64,000 bases of DNA from Closterium sp. NIES-65 (taxonomy: Eukaryota; Streptophyta; Zygnematophyceae; Desmidiales; Closteriaceae): NCBI GenBank assembly GCA_948144175.1, contig CANXME010000532.1:2111001-2175000 (forward strand). The letters are read 5' to 3'. Under the pieces are notes generated by a model. That model had not been told where the DNA came from. It did not search any database and saw nothing but the letters and a program-made list of their open reading frames with translations. Shown here piece by piece: positions 29,201 to 38,500 of this stretch. Position 1 is the stretch's first letter. Each line of letters begins with the position of its first letter. Made by a program: the position numbers and the translations under genes.

Positions 29201-30222
29201 ATGGGCTTAAAAACCTCTGCAAACTCGTCCGCCAGTGCTCTCATCTGAGGCGGGAAATCCTCGACCCCAGGCATCTCGTGTTCAGCATTCTCAAGCTGTA
29301 CCACAAAGAAGGTATCGGCTTGTCGAACATGCTGTCCGAACTCGTTTGCGAGCGCAAAACTCACATCGGGACGCTCCGACGTTTGTTGTTCGTTTGTGAT
29401 CAAGTCGTTAGGCACTTGCCATTGGACTGTGTCACCATTTTTTGAGAATGAGACAGTATTGTCCTGGAAATCGAGCTTGACTTCATTCGCTCGAAGCCAA
29501 TCCATTCCAAGGACAAGGTCGACGCCTGCGAGAAGGGGTAAAACATACGCGCAAATTTCTTCGTGATAACCCTCAATATCCATGTTGATCCGTGTCTGCC
29601 CTTTGCTTGGGATAATGCTATCATCACCAAGGCGAATGGGGCAAGACGGTCCTTCAACGAGGATCATGCGTGCTGTGGCCCACTTTTCGTTAAAGAGGGA
29701 AACAGTTGCACCCGTGTCAACAAGGATTTTTGCGTTTTCCCCGTTCACGCTACCCGCAAGCAACAAATTTTGTTGATGCTTTGGGCGAATAGGACATGCC
29801 ACAATACTCGTCGAGGGTTTGAAGTACACCTTGACGTTGTGACGAGCGCGTCCATGTGACTGAGAGTTGGTCCACCACACATGGTGTCCCTTGTCCCACG
29901 CCGCTAGGACCGGCCATCCACGAAGCGCATGGAACAATTCGCCTTTCACTGTGCGAGTCACCAACGCGATCGAAGTCAGGGGGTGCTCTTGAGTGCAACG
30001 ACTCACAATCTCAATGACCGAAGGCAGAATGTCCAAGCCACAGAAAATGATTGAGAACTTATCTTGCATTGCTGCCATGGTGATGTTCTCAAGTGGGTAC
30101 GATCGAGAGTAAAAAACAGAGTTTTTATTAAAAGAAGAGGCAAACAAACAAGAGATTTTGCAATCAGCAAGCTTCTCTAGCTTTAATAGATCATCATCAC
30201 ATAGCACATATGCCTCATCCAC
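26272..30222 (-). CDS. pol: Gypsy unit 4 Pol polyprotein, complete
   Basis: This is a 1316-codon Pol with the same domain order and catalytic residues as unit 2: LVDTGA, YLDD, TDAS, HHCC, D-D-35-E, GPF and chromodomain. It is two residues shorter because of a 6-bp in-frame deletion (TTTCAG between two CAG copies) just after the chromodomain, a likely replication-slippage event. The frame is otherwise unbroken. The unit 4 gag upstream carries a frameshift, so normal Gag-Pol would not be made, though Pol itself could work if supplied in another way. Confidence 0.93.
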   Translation of the reverse strand: MDEAYVLCDDDLLKLEKLADCKISCLFASSFNKNSVFYSRSYPLENITMAAMQDKFSIIFCGLDILPSVIEIVSRCTQEHPLTSIALVTRTVKGELFHALRGWPVLAAWDKGHHVWWTNSQSHGRARHNVKVYFKPSTSIVACPIRPKHQQNLLLAGSVNGENAKILVDTGATVSLFNEKWATARMILVEGPSCPIRLGDDSIIPSKGQTRINMDIEGYHEEICAYVLPLLAGVDLVLGMDWLRANEVKLDFQDNTVSFSKNGDTVQWQVPNDLITNEQQTSERPDVSFALANEFGQHVRQADTFFVVQLENAEHEMPGVEDFPPQMRALADEFAEVFKPIPDGLPPDRAVGHTIPVEPGKLPPFRPLYRLSPAEYEEAKQQIEEYLRKGWIEPSASPYGAPILFVNKKGGGLRMCVDYRALNKITVKNRYPLPRIEDLFDKLQGAQWFSALDLAQGYHQLRITEEDVPKTAFRSPFGHFQWRVLSFGLTNAPASFQRAMNDVFREAIGQFVLVYLDDILVYSKTEEEHTRHLKWVLGKLREHKFYARLWKCHFYKRELEYLGHLVGNDGLKVDPKKVVAVQNWPVPQDVGQIRSFLGLANYFRRFLQNYSTVVAPLTALTRKSSAWQWTQQCQKAFDEVKRMLTNAPVLVLPDPTKPYEVVTDASLIGIGAVLLQEGRPVAFESRKLSPAEQRYTTSEQELLAVVHALRTWRCYLEGVDFVVTTDHCPNTYFATQATLTRRQARWAELLSGFTFDIRYRAGSTNLADPLSRQPIGAATWLDDTEDAAVFSACFSVLATARVSEITFTGFLKRIRTGYQIDPWFQNPRNTKELMWEHELWWRKNEIVVPHVGNLRNDILEEIHAAKYGGHLGVKKTRWALSDVYWWPGLGTEVQQFVARCDACARNKTDTKKPGGLLQPLEIPNEPWESVSLDFITDLPKSRDGHTAILVFVDRLTKMVHFVATTTDVSAEDTAKLFVAHVFRLHGLPRVLVSDRDPRFTSRFWQEVTRTLGTKLKLSSAFHPQTDGQTERTNRTLEQMLRSFIGPTQDDWDELLPVVEFAVNNSVHEGTREKPFILNYGRHPTTPATHGIGGLKIPAAKDFVGKQQEALKSARHWLQLSQQRQKSYADMKRREVSFEVGDKVLLSTKNIRLKIPGARKLFPRWIGPFEVIRRVGVVAYKLKLPDTLQIHNVFHVSLLNKYVAEGKYLPPPTIVLGEELFYEVERVLMHRDRQRGRKTVREFLIKWKGYGPEHNSWEPEEHLTAVQSYMTDMARRAAAQPMEGVDPGRNVTRRARSARPQKHPKATGTLPPRGGGV

Positions 30223-30254
30223 TCGATCTACTCCTCCAACTAGGTACCCACACC

Positions 30255-31812
30255 CTAGTTGGGCTTCTGAAAATCCTTCTTTCCAGAAGGTCCCGCGCCG
30301 CCTGGCTTCGGCTTCCCAGAGTACTTGATTGGGTTCTTGTTACGGCACTGCTTTTGGATGTGTCCAATAAATCCACAGCCGCGACACCGCATCTTGGAGA
30401 AGTCCGGCTTGTTAGGGCCATGACCTCCCCCCCCCGTTAGCCCTCTTGGCCTGCGGTCCAGGCTGGTGCTCACGCTGCTGGAAAGGTCGCTTATTCGAAC
30501 TGCCTCCGCCATTGGCGTTCTGGGGCCAGTTCCCACGACCACCGGAGCCCTCAGCACGGGGCTGCTGGTCCGCCTTTGCAGGACCATGGATATATGTGCG
30601 AATGACAGTGTCAGTTTTGATCACCTGCTCCTTCAGCTCCTTGTAAGTCGTCCAATTGGTCATGTCGCCGATCATGTGTGCCTCTTGCAGGTTGATAGGG
30701 AGGCCTTTCATAAAGAGGTGCATCATCTCCTCCTCAGACAAGGGCTTCTGGAGCGAGCGTGCTGCGGCCTCCAACTCGACCGCATATTCCTGCACCGGAC
30801 GGTCATGACACTTGATATGCTCAAGGCGTCCGCGCAGTTCCAGGTCGGACTTCTTGACCATGAATGCCTCTTTCAGCGCGGTGCAAAACTCCGGCCACCC
30901 AAATGGTCCATGCGCCTGCTTCTTAGCGCCATACACTGCCCTGCGGGCCACCTCGTCCAATGCACGAGTGGCTGCAGTGACGCGAGCCTCAGGACGCACA
31001 TTCGCAAGGATCATGGTTTCATTCACCAGATCAAGCCAAGGCTGCACCTCCGTCTTGCGATGGTTAAACTCAGGCAGAGGCGCCGAGAGAGACCCAAAGG
31101 GCGAGGTCTCAGTTGGAGGTGGCTGATGCATAGCCGTCGCAGCGCCTACCGCTGGGGGTGCGGGTGGAGCGGGTGCCGACTGAGCAGCAGGAGCGGGCCT
31201 GCGCCCAGGAGGAGGTTCGTAGATACCCTCCCTCCTAAGTTTGGTCACCTGCTCATTGAGCTTGTTGAATGATACTTGCAGATTATTGCAAGTCTTCTGA
31301 AGCCACTCAATTTCACGGTTCTTAGTGCCCAGGCTGCGACGGAACTCAGTAACCTCCTTCATGGTAATGCTCAGTCGAGCCTCGAGGTTCTGAGTGTGTT
31401 TCTTGAGTCCATCAATGGACGTCTGCTGCTGCAGGATGGTGATATTCTGAGTTGCCACCTTAGCCTGGAGTTGGACAATCTCCTCGGAGATAGGATAAGT
31501 CGTGCCTTCACCCTCAGTGAAGTCATTTTCATCACCAGTGGCCTCCTTCCCACAGGTGTTATCCTCTTCCCCAAGGTTATCAGGGGCACCATGGTTCTCA
31601 GCTTCACCATGGTGCTCAGCTTCACCATGGTGCTCAGCTTCATCATGGTTCTCAGCTTCAAGGTCCAGGTCCAAGTCCTCAATATCATCCAATTCAATGT
31701 CAGCCATTGCCTCATCTTGATTGAGGTCAATCTCAGCAGCATTGCTCACCACCTCATTAGGTGCAGTGGGCCCTTCCTCCCTTGCCATATCCTTCTCTTG
31801 GCCAGATGCCAT
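30255..31812 (-). pseudogene. gag: Gypsy unit 4 Gag with +1 frameshift
   Basis: Gag starts at ATG 31812. The run of eight C on the plus strand (G on the coding strand) found in the other units is nine here, at ~30427-30435. The frame shifts after ~461 residues, the protein ends at 466 residues (30412), and the zinc knuckle is lost from the main frame. The knuckle is encoded intact in the shifted frame down to 30255. The homopolymer position means a sequencing or assembly error is possible. Confidence 0.88.
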
Positions 31813-32285
31813 AAGGATTAAGGGAGCTTGTAAGATCTGGGTTGATTCTGTTAAAGTCTTTTTACCACCTCAATGGTAAAGCAAGAAATTCTTATAAAAG
31901 AAATTTCTTCTACAGAATAATCCAAGTTACCCAAGGTAACAGATTTGTTGTCAAGCACTCCCTATCACCTAAGTGAAAGGGCAGGGTCTATCCAAATCTC
32001 AATGAAGAGAACTTGTATAACCCTCAACAAATCCTCCAGATCTAAGTTTATACTCCACTACTCAACAGTAGAGAGTCTTCCACCAAAAGGTGGGCAAGAG
32101 AGATAAAAATCTCTCTTCTTAGCTTGAAATTGCAGTTGTAGATCTTGTAGATCTTGAACTCTTCAAGCTTCCAGATCTTGAGTATTCTCTTTAAAGAGAA
32201 ATCACAACTCTAAGATCTATAAAAAAAAAATCTCTAGGGGCAAAATCCCCACTAGGCTTAGGATAACCCTAGCTCTAGATACCAA
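31813..32285 (-). other. Gypsy unit 4 untranslated leader with primer-binding site
   Basis: Leader as in the other units, one base longer in an A-run at ~32220. The initiator-Met-like primer site lies at 32272-32284. Confidence 0.8.
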
Positions 32286-33005
32286 TGTAACAACCACGGC
32301 CCTTATAACAACGGGCAACCGTGTGTTAAATATAAAATCCTCCTTGACAACTTATATAAAATCAAGATACAAGGCTTGAAAGAATCTAGCTAATCCCACC
32401 AAGGGATAACCAAGCCTTAAGCTAAGCTTGAAAGATCTTGAGGAGAGAAGTTGTAGTTGCTGATGAAGCCTTAGCAAATAGAGAGCTTCTTGTAGAACTT
32501 GTTCTTAGGAAATCACAATCCTAATTGTGTAGGTCAGCTTGTTAGGAGAATCCAAGAACTTAGAGAAATCCCATTTCCAAGTTAGATTGTTGGAGTTGGG
32601 AAGTGGGAATGGGCCTTGGAAGCTCCAACCCCTTCCACAATACCCCTTGGGGCTCTTCCCAACCATGGCTTCCATGGTTGGGGAGCTAGGAGGCTTGGAG
32701 CCTAGGTGGCACATTTGTTTGGTTGGGAAAACCCAACTTAATTGTGTTGTATGGTTGTTTTGTGTTTGGTTGGATTGTAACCACAACTGGCACAATTTGA
32801 TTGGTTGGGAATCCAACCTTTCCAATCTTCACTTTGATGGGTTGGAAGTTTCCAAGCCTCAAGGTTGAGGTTTGGAACAACCCAAACCAACCTTCCCCTC
32901 CAACTCAACCTCTCCGTTTCCCATCGCGTCATTTCCCATCGAGCATTCTCTCGATGTTGACTTAGGAAACTAGAGGTAGCTTGGCAGGGTAGGTCATGCG
33001 TTACA
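32286..33005 (-). repeat. Outermost 5' LTR of the chromovirus array (720 bp)
   Basis: Right-hand end of the array, TGTAAC...GTTACA. It differs from the internal LTRs by about one base near 32981 (CTTGG for CTAGG). TTTGC at 33006-33010 would be one half of the target duplication; the other half lies left of the window. Confidence 0.93.
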
Positions 33006-34227
33006 TTTGCCAACTCTGAGCACAGGTGCAAGATTGATTGCAGAACGTGTCAGTTCGTGGTGATTTGCAGGGTCAACTTATGATCATCGTTCAACTTCCT
33101 TTACGCCTGTTCAAGCAACCTGCACAACTTTCATGCAGAATTCTTTTGTTGTTTCCTTTGAGATGGGAACGAAATGGTGCCCGAAATTCGGGAAATCGAC
33201 ATATTATTGCCACCTGTTGACCCCCAAACCCATGGTTTCCTCCACAAAACCAAATTTCGAGAGTTTACCAACAGGAATTTAATAAATTCTCATTACAGCC
33301 CATCGAGTATTTTTTCCTGCCCTACATTCCACCACAAGCACATCTGGAAGTGTGCGGTTACTCTGTTGACATGACGAATCGTACACAACCGTTCGTTGCT
33401 TCTGCGTCGCGCTGGATTCTTGGTGCGCGCCTCGATGCCGATAGGGTTCTTTTTCGGCCTCCCAACATTCTCCAGCAGTGAGGAATCCAATCCCTCCTCC
33501 GAAACCAAGGTGTGATCTCACCTCAAATCAGTCTTCACACATCCACGTTCGTACCATTTTCCACACAAGCACACCTCGTCGTTTTGAATGCAATCCAGTT
33601 ACTCTCATACACGCAAATTAGAGCGTGGAAGATCCCTGTGAACAAGGCATTGGTCGCGCAGTTGCGATAGTAACACAAGTTGCGACTCTCGCCATATAGC
33701 GTCGTTAATAGAGTGACGAAAATTGCTAGAAGCACTCACATTTCAGAGCCCGTGCCCCCTTGTCGCCCCACGTTTTTGGGTCCACGAGGGGAAGACTAAG
33801 ATTGGCGACGTAAGAAGAATCACGTGAACCAGTCGTGGGTGATGTGGTGCAATCCAATTTGCTCCGAGTGATTGACGAACTCAGAGCTATTCGCTTGAGA
33901 GCGACCAAGGCCCCTTCCGAAACCTTAAAACCTCTCTGATTTGCAATGTGGGGTTTCATGTGTTACCCGGAGAAAGATGTCGCAAGCCATTGACGAGGCC
34001 AGATGTTCGACCACAGGAGCAACCAAACACATGTTCGTAGGGATCTTCCACGCCCTTAGTCGATATTTGACCCGCAATTTATTCCTTGGAGACGTCTAAC
34101 GGCCAACAAACAGCCAGCGATCGAAACAAGTCATAATAACTCTTGCCAATCATCATACACACACGGACACAGGACAAACGCTCACGCCATCATCATCGAG
34201 GCACTGCTCAGAGACCGAAAAAGAGAC
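33006..34227 (+). other. Intergenic flank; no gene recognised
   Basis: Unique, moderately AT-rich sequence between the gypsy array and the LRR gene. Only short open frames without recognisable motifs. The last ~90 bp before ATG 34228 are A/C-rich and could be the 5' untranslated leader of the LRR gene. Confidence 0.5.
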
Positions 34228-35196
34228 ATGGTCGCGTCAACTACGTTCCAAGACCGCCCGCTGCTGCTGGCAGCGGCGCTCCTCACGTTGCTCCTTCGCA
34301 TCGTGCACTGCCTGCATCCCGACGCGATGGCTCTCCTCACCTTCAAAAGCATCATGGGCGCAACTTTCCTCACGTCATGGGATCCCGCAACCTCCCACTG
34401 CTCCGCGTGGGAGGGCATTCATTGCGACCAAGACAACCGGGTGTCGTGGTTCACGCTGTCGCCGTGCTGGGGCCAGTGGCCCCCAACTCCCACGATGCAA
34501 GGCTCATTTGACGCCGCCACGAGCCTCGGGGACCTCACCGAGGTCACGCCTATCGACCTGTCGTGCAACGACTTCACTGGCAGTCTCCCCTCGATCTTCA
34601 GCAAGCTTACAAGGCTCACGCTGCTGCGCCTCCGCAACAACAACCACTGGGAATGGTCACTTCCCAAGGATATGCTCGCCATGCCGAAGCTCGAGTTTCT
34701 TGACCTTTCCAGCACGAACCTCAGAGGGGACCTGCCCACGGAGATGCCGTTCTGGTCGCCGCTACTCAAGCACCTCGACCTCTCGTACAACGTCTTGACA
34801 GGCGACATTCCTTCGGGATTTAGCCTTCTTTCGGAACTCCAGTACCTCAACCTGCGCGCGAATCGCATTGTATATACAGAAACGCCCAACGCGATTCTGT
34901 CCATGAGCCGCCTCACCTTCCTCGACATTTCCGATAATCTTTTCACCGGCGAACTGTCGTCAGAGCTCGGGCTCAAGGTGCCCAGCATTATGCACCTGGC
35001 GGCCGGCAACAACCAGCTGACCGGCAGCATTCCGGACTCTTTGACGCTGCTGACGGCGCTCACATCACAAAAAACCCGGAGTTCAACCGAGTTGGTTTTC
35101 GGGGTTCGAACCTTGTGTTTGACGAATTTTGCCTGTCCCCGATTTCCCACTGTTTTCCGTCAGAAAATTGTCGGATTTCTGTCGGAAACGTGGTAA
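34228..35196 (+). pseudogene. Truncated leucine-rich-repeat receptor-like protein
   Basis: The ATG at 34228 has a good context (A at -3, G at +4). Residues 1-28 form a signal peptide with a run of Leu/Ala. Residues ~31-72 match the plant LRR N-terminal cap, with ALLTFK, SWDP and paired Cys at C58 and C66. Several extracellular-type LRRs follow from ~103 to ~279, with the L-x-x-L-x-L-x-x-N-x-L-x-G-x-I/L-P pattern. Such proteins act at the cell surface in recognition or development. Homology stops near residue 280 (about 35067), where the sequence changes to an unrelated stretch rich in TTC/GGA. There is no transmembrane segment, kinase or further LRR, so this is a gene fragment unless a distant exon exists. 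I call it a pseudogene or truncated gene. Confidence 0.75.
35154..35188. repeat. Short imperfect inverted repeat
   Basis: TTTCCGTCAGAAA and TTTCTGTCGGAAA are complementary at 12 of 13 positions with a ~9-nt loop. It lies just past the point where the LRR homology ends and could be part of a small inserted element. Confidence 0.5.
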
Positions 35197-35541
35197 CCAG
35201 ATGTTTGTTTCGCCCAACAATTCTATTTCAGGCGGATTTCAACACCGTTTCCGACGCTTCGGTTTTCTGACAGATTTCAGCTGGGCGCGTGGCTGGAGGC
35301 TGCGGGAGAAGGAGTACATCCTATTTAACATGTATTTCCTACGTCATGTACAGTTTTTGAGTAACTCTTGTAGTTTTGTAAAACTACAAATAGAAGAAAG
35401 CAAAAACGAAAATGTATTTATCCAATTTTATGCTGATGATGAATATTTAAGTCATTGTTGGTACATGTAACAACACCAGAGTTTGTTGGCATGATATTTT
35501 ATATTGAATAACCCACTATAATAGAATTAACATATACTTAA
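35197..35541. other. AT-rich spacer; possible 3' untranslated region of the transposase gene
   Basis: No gene seen. It lies directly downstream of the stop codon of the minus-strand transposase gene and is AT-rich, as expected for a 3' UTR and spacer. Confidence 0.45.
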
Positions 35542-38500
35542 CTACATAAAATATTTATTCATAAAGTATACATTGACCTCAGTCTCGTCAAACGACTTCA
35601 CTACATGGACATGGCATAGAATAGAAGTTATAGGGATAACGGTAAATGCGTCGGGGATGAAAGAAGATAGGCGCACGCAGCCCGTCTTTGCATGCACGCC
35701 TGCGGTCCTATAGAACTTCACGTACGCAAGATCATGACGCTCTCCTCCCTGAGTGCAATGGAACAATAGCAGCAACTGTGCATAGGCCACACTCACCCCC
35801 TCGCACCAAACAGCAATATCTGAAAACCAGGGTCTTTTGTGGCACTCAGGGGTTGCTCTCACGAAATGTGCCACCCGCGATGCGTGCGTTTCAGTTGTTG
35901 CTGGCATCGCCATTGTTGTATGGGTCTGCCAAAACGGTGAATGAAATCAAGTTAATATGAATACATCTTCTATTAGTTGATTGTAGCAAATATGGCCACA
36001 AGTGTTATATCATGGCAAAAACCATACCTGAATGGTTTGCACGGTAATGCCATATGCCGCCAAAGCGTGCGACAACGCTCTGTGTGCACTCGGGTGCTGC
36101 TGCGACCACCGAGACGCAAAGAACTTAGCAGAGGTGGGGTCACTTGCTGGCAAAACAGCAAGTGGCTCGGATTCCCTCGTCAAGACTGGTCGTCCGGTGT
36201 CCATCGCCTACGGGTGGGGTTAGAAGGGGGAAGAGGGGGAGAAGCAGGGGGGGCAGGGGGACGGAGCAAGGGGGGCAGGGGTGGCGGAGGGAGGGGCGTC
36301 ACATAAAAATTGCAAATGTAAGTAACTCAGTCTAGCGCTTCTAAAGAGTTGAGTTACCTGCTGCATGATGGTGTAGCGAGCCCCGTCCTCGTCCTCCAGT
36401 GTGATAAAAGCAGCACTCTTCTCGTGATGTTTCATGATTTGCGCTTCGACGTTGCGCTTGTTCGAGCGGCGGTAAATTCTCTTCAAGAGGGGGCCATGCA
36501 AGTGCTCCCACATGTTTGTCGAGAATTCTGACACATGACCCGCCCTCCGGATAGCGTGAACATAATGCGACAGGAGATGAGTCTTGATGATGCACCACTC
36601 AGATTTTTGGGTGGGAAACGCCACTTGCAACTTCGCCACGAGACTGTCCAGAGCCAGGGTGCGGGAAAAATGGGGTGTATGATGGGACCGTACGGGAGAT
36701 AATGGGCTGGATTAGGGATAGTAGCTTGGAATTGAATTGAGCAGAGGTGTGCCCCATGCATTCCTCTGCCCCTCCCTCTCTCTGCTCTGCCTCTACCCAC
36801 CAGTGGCAGGTAACGGACTACGTTGATAGTATGGGTCGGGGGGTGAGGCTTGGAGAGCAGAAAGGAGACTCCAGCATTGCCTCTGCCCTCTCTCTCTCCC
36901 ATCTCTGTTCAGCCACTCCTGTCAGTGGCATGGAAAGAAAGGCCAGAGAAGGGGCTCGAATGAGGGTATGGGTGGGGGGGCTGAGGCTTGGAGAGCAGGA
37001 CAGAGACTCGAGCATGCCTCTGCCCTCTCTATCTCCCATCTCGGTTCAGCCACTCCTATCAGTGGCAGGGAAAGAAAGGCCAGAGAAGGGGCTGAAATGA
37101 GGGGATGGGTGGGGGTTGAGGCTTGGGGAGCAAACCAGAGACTCCTGCATGCCTTGCTCTCTCTCTCATCTCGGTTCGGTCGCTCCTGTCAGTAACAGGG
37201 AAAGAAAGACCATAGAAGGGGCTGAAATGAGGGTATGGGTGGGTGGTTGAGGCTTGGAGCGCAAAGCAGAGACTTGAGCATGCCTCTGCCCTCTCTCCCA
37301 TCTCGTTTCAGTCGCTCCTGTCAGTGGCAGGGAACGAAAGTCCAGAGAAGGGGCTGAAATGAGGGGATGCGTGGAGGATGAGGCTTGGGGAGAAAAACAG
37401 AGACTCGAGCATGCCTCTGCCCTCTCTCCCATCTCGGTTCAGACCTCCTGCCAGTAACAGGGAAAGAAAGGCCCGAGAAGGGGCTGAAATGTGGGTATGG
37501 GTGGGTGGTTGAGGCTTGGAGCGCAAAACAGAGACTCGAGCATGCCTCTGCCCTCTCTCCCATCTCTGTTCAGTCACTCCTGTCAGTGGCAGAGAAAGAA
37601 AGGCCAGAGAAGGGGCTGAAATGAGGGTATGGGTGGGTGGTCGAGGCTTGGAGCGCAAAACACAGACTCGAGCATGCCTCTGCTCTTTCTCCCATCTCGG
37701 TTTAGTCACTCCTGTCAGTAACAGGGATAGAAAGGCCAGAGAAGGGGCTGAAATGAGGGTATGGGTGGGTGCTTGAGGCTTGGAGCGCAAAACACAGACT
37801 CGAGCATGCCTCTGCTCTCTCTCCCATCTCGATTTAGTCACTCCTGTCAGTAACAGGGATAGAAAGGCCAGAGAAGGGGCTGAAATGAGGGTATGGGTGG
37901 GTGGTCGAGGCTTGGAGCGCAAAAACACAGACTCGAGCAAGCCTCTGCTCTCTCTCCCATCTCGGTTTAGTCACTCTTGTCAGTAACAGGGATAGAAAGG
38001 CCAGAGAAGGGGCTGAAATGAGGGTATGGGTGGGTGGTTGAGGCATGGAGCGCAAAACAGAGACTCGATCATGCTTCTACCCTCTCTCCCATCTCTGTTC
38101 AGTCGCTCCTGTCAGTGGCAGGGAAAGATAGGCCAGAGAAGGGGCTGAAATGAGGGTATGGGTGGGTGGTCGAGGCTTGGAGCGCAAAACACAGACTCGA
38201 GCATGCCTCCGCCCCCTCTCCCTTCTCTGTCCAGTCGCTCCTGTCAGTGTCAGGGAAAGAAAGGCCATAGAAGGGGCTGAAATGAGGGTATGGGTGCGTG
38301 GTTGAAGCTTGGAGCGCAAAACAGAGGCTCGAGCATGCCTCTGCCCCCTCTCCTGTCTGGGTTCAGTGACAGGGCAAGAACGGCTAAAAGAAGGGGCTGA
38401 CACGAGGGTGCAGGTGGGGGGGTGAGGCTTGGAGAGCTCAACAAAGAGTCGTGTAAACGAAAGAAGACCCTATCCGGCCCCATCCAAAACAAAGATATGG

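Larger units (their letters stand above)
1..33005 (-). mobile_element. Tandem array of four Ty3/gypsy chromovirus units sharing LTRs
   Basis: Four near-identical units lie head to tail on the minus strand in the order LTR-internal-LTR-internal. LTRs are at 4612-5331, 11345-12070, 25557-26276 and 32286-33005, and only one LTR separates adjacent units. The LTR-to-LTR spacing is 6733 bp for units 1/2, about 6739 bp for unit 3 once the nested copia and its target duplication are removed, and 6729 bp for unit 4. Unit 1 is cut by the window edge, so the left end of the array and any target-site duplication are not visible. At the right edge the LTR ends with ...GTTACA at 33005 and unrelated sequence follows. 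The units carry private substitutions and indels, which argues against simple repetition of one read in assembly. Confidence 0.93.

Noticed and set aside
2538..31821. Plus-strand frames of 353 and 181 codons repeated in each gypsy unit.
   Set aside because: They lie antisense to gag, repeat with it, and have no domain resemblance.
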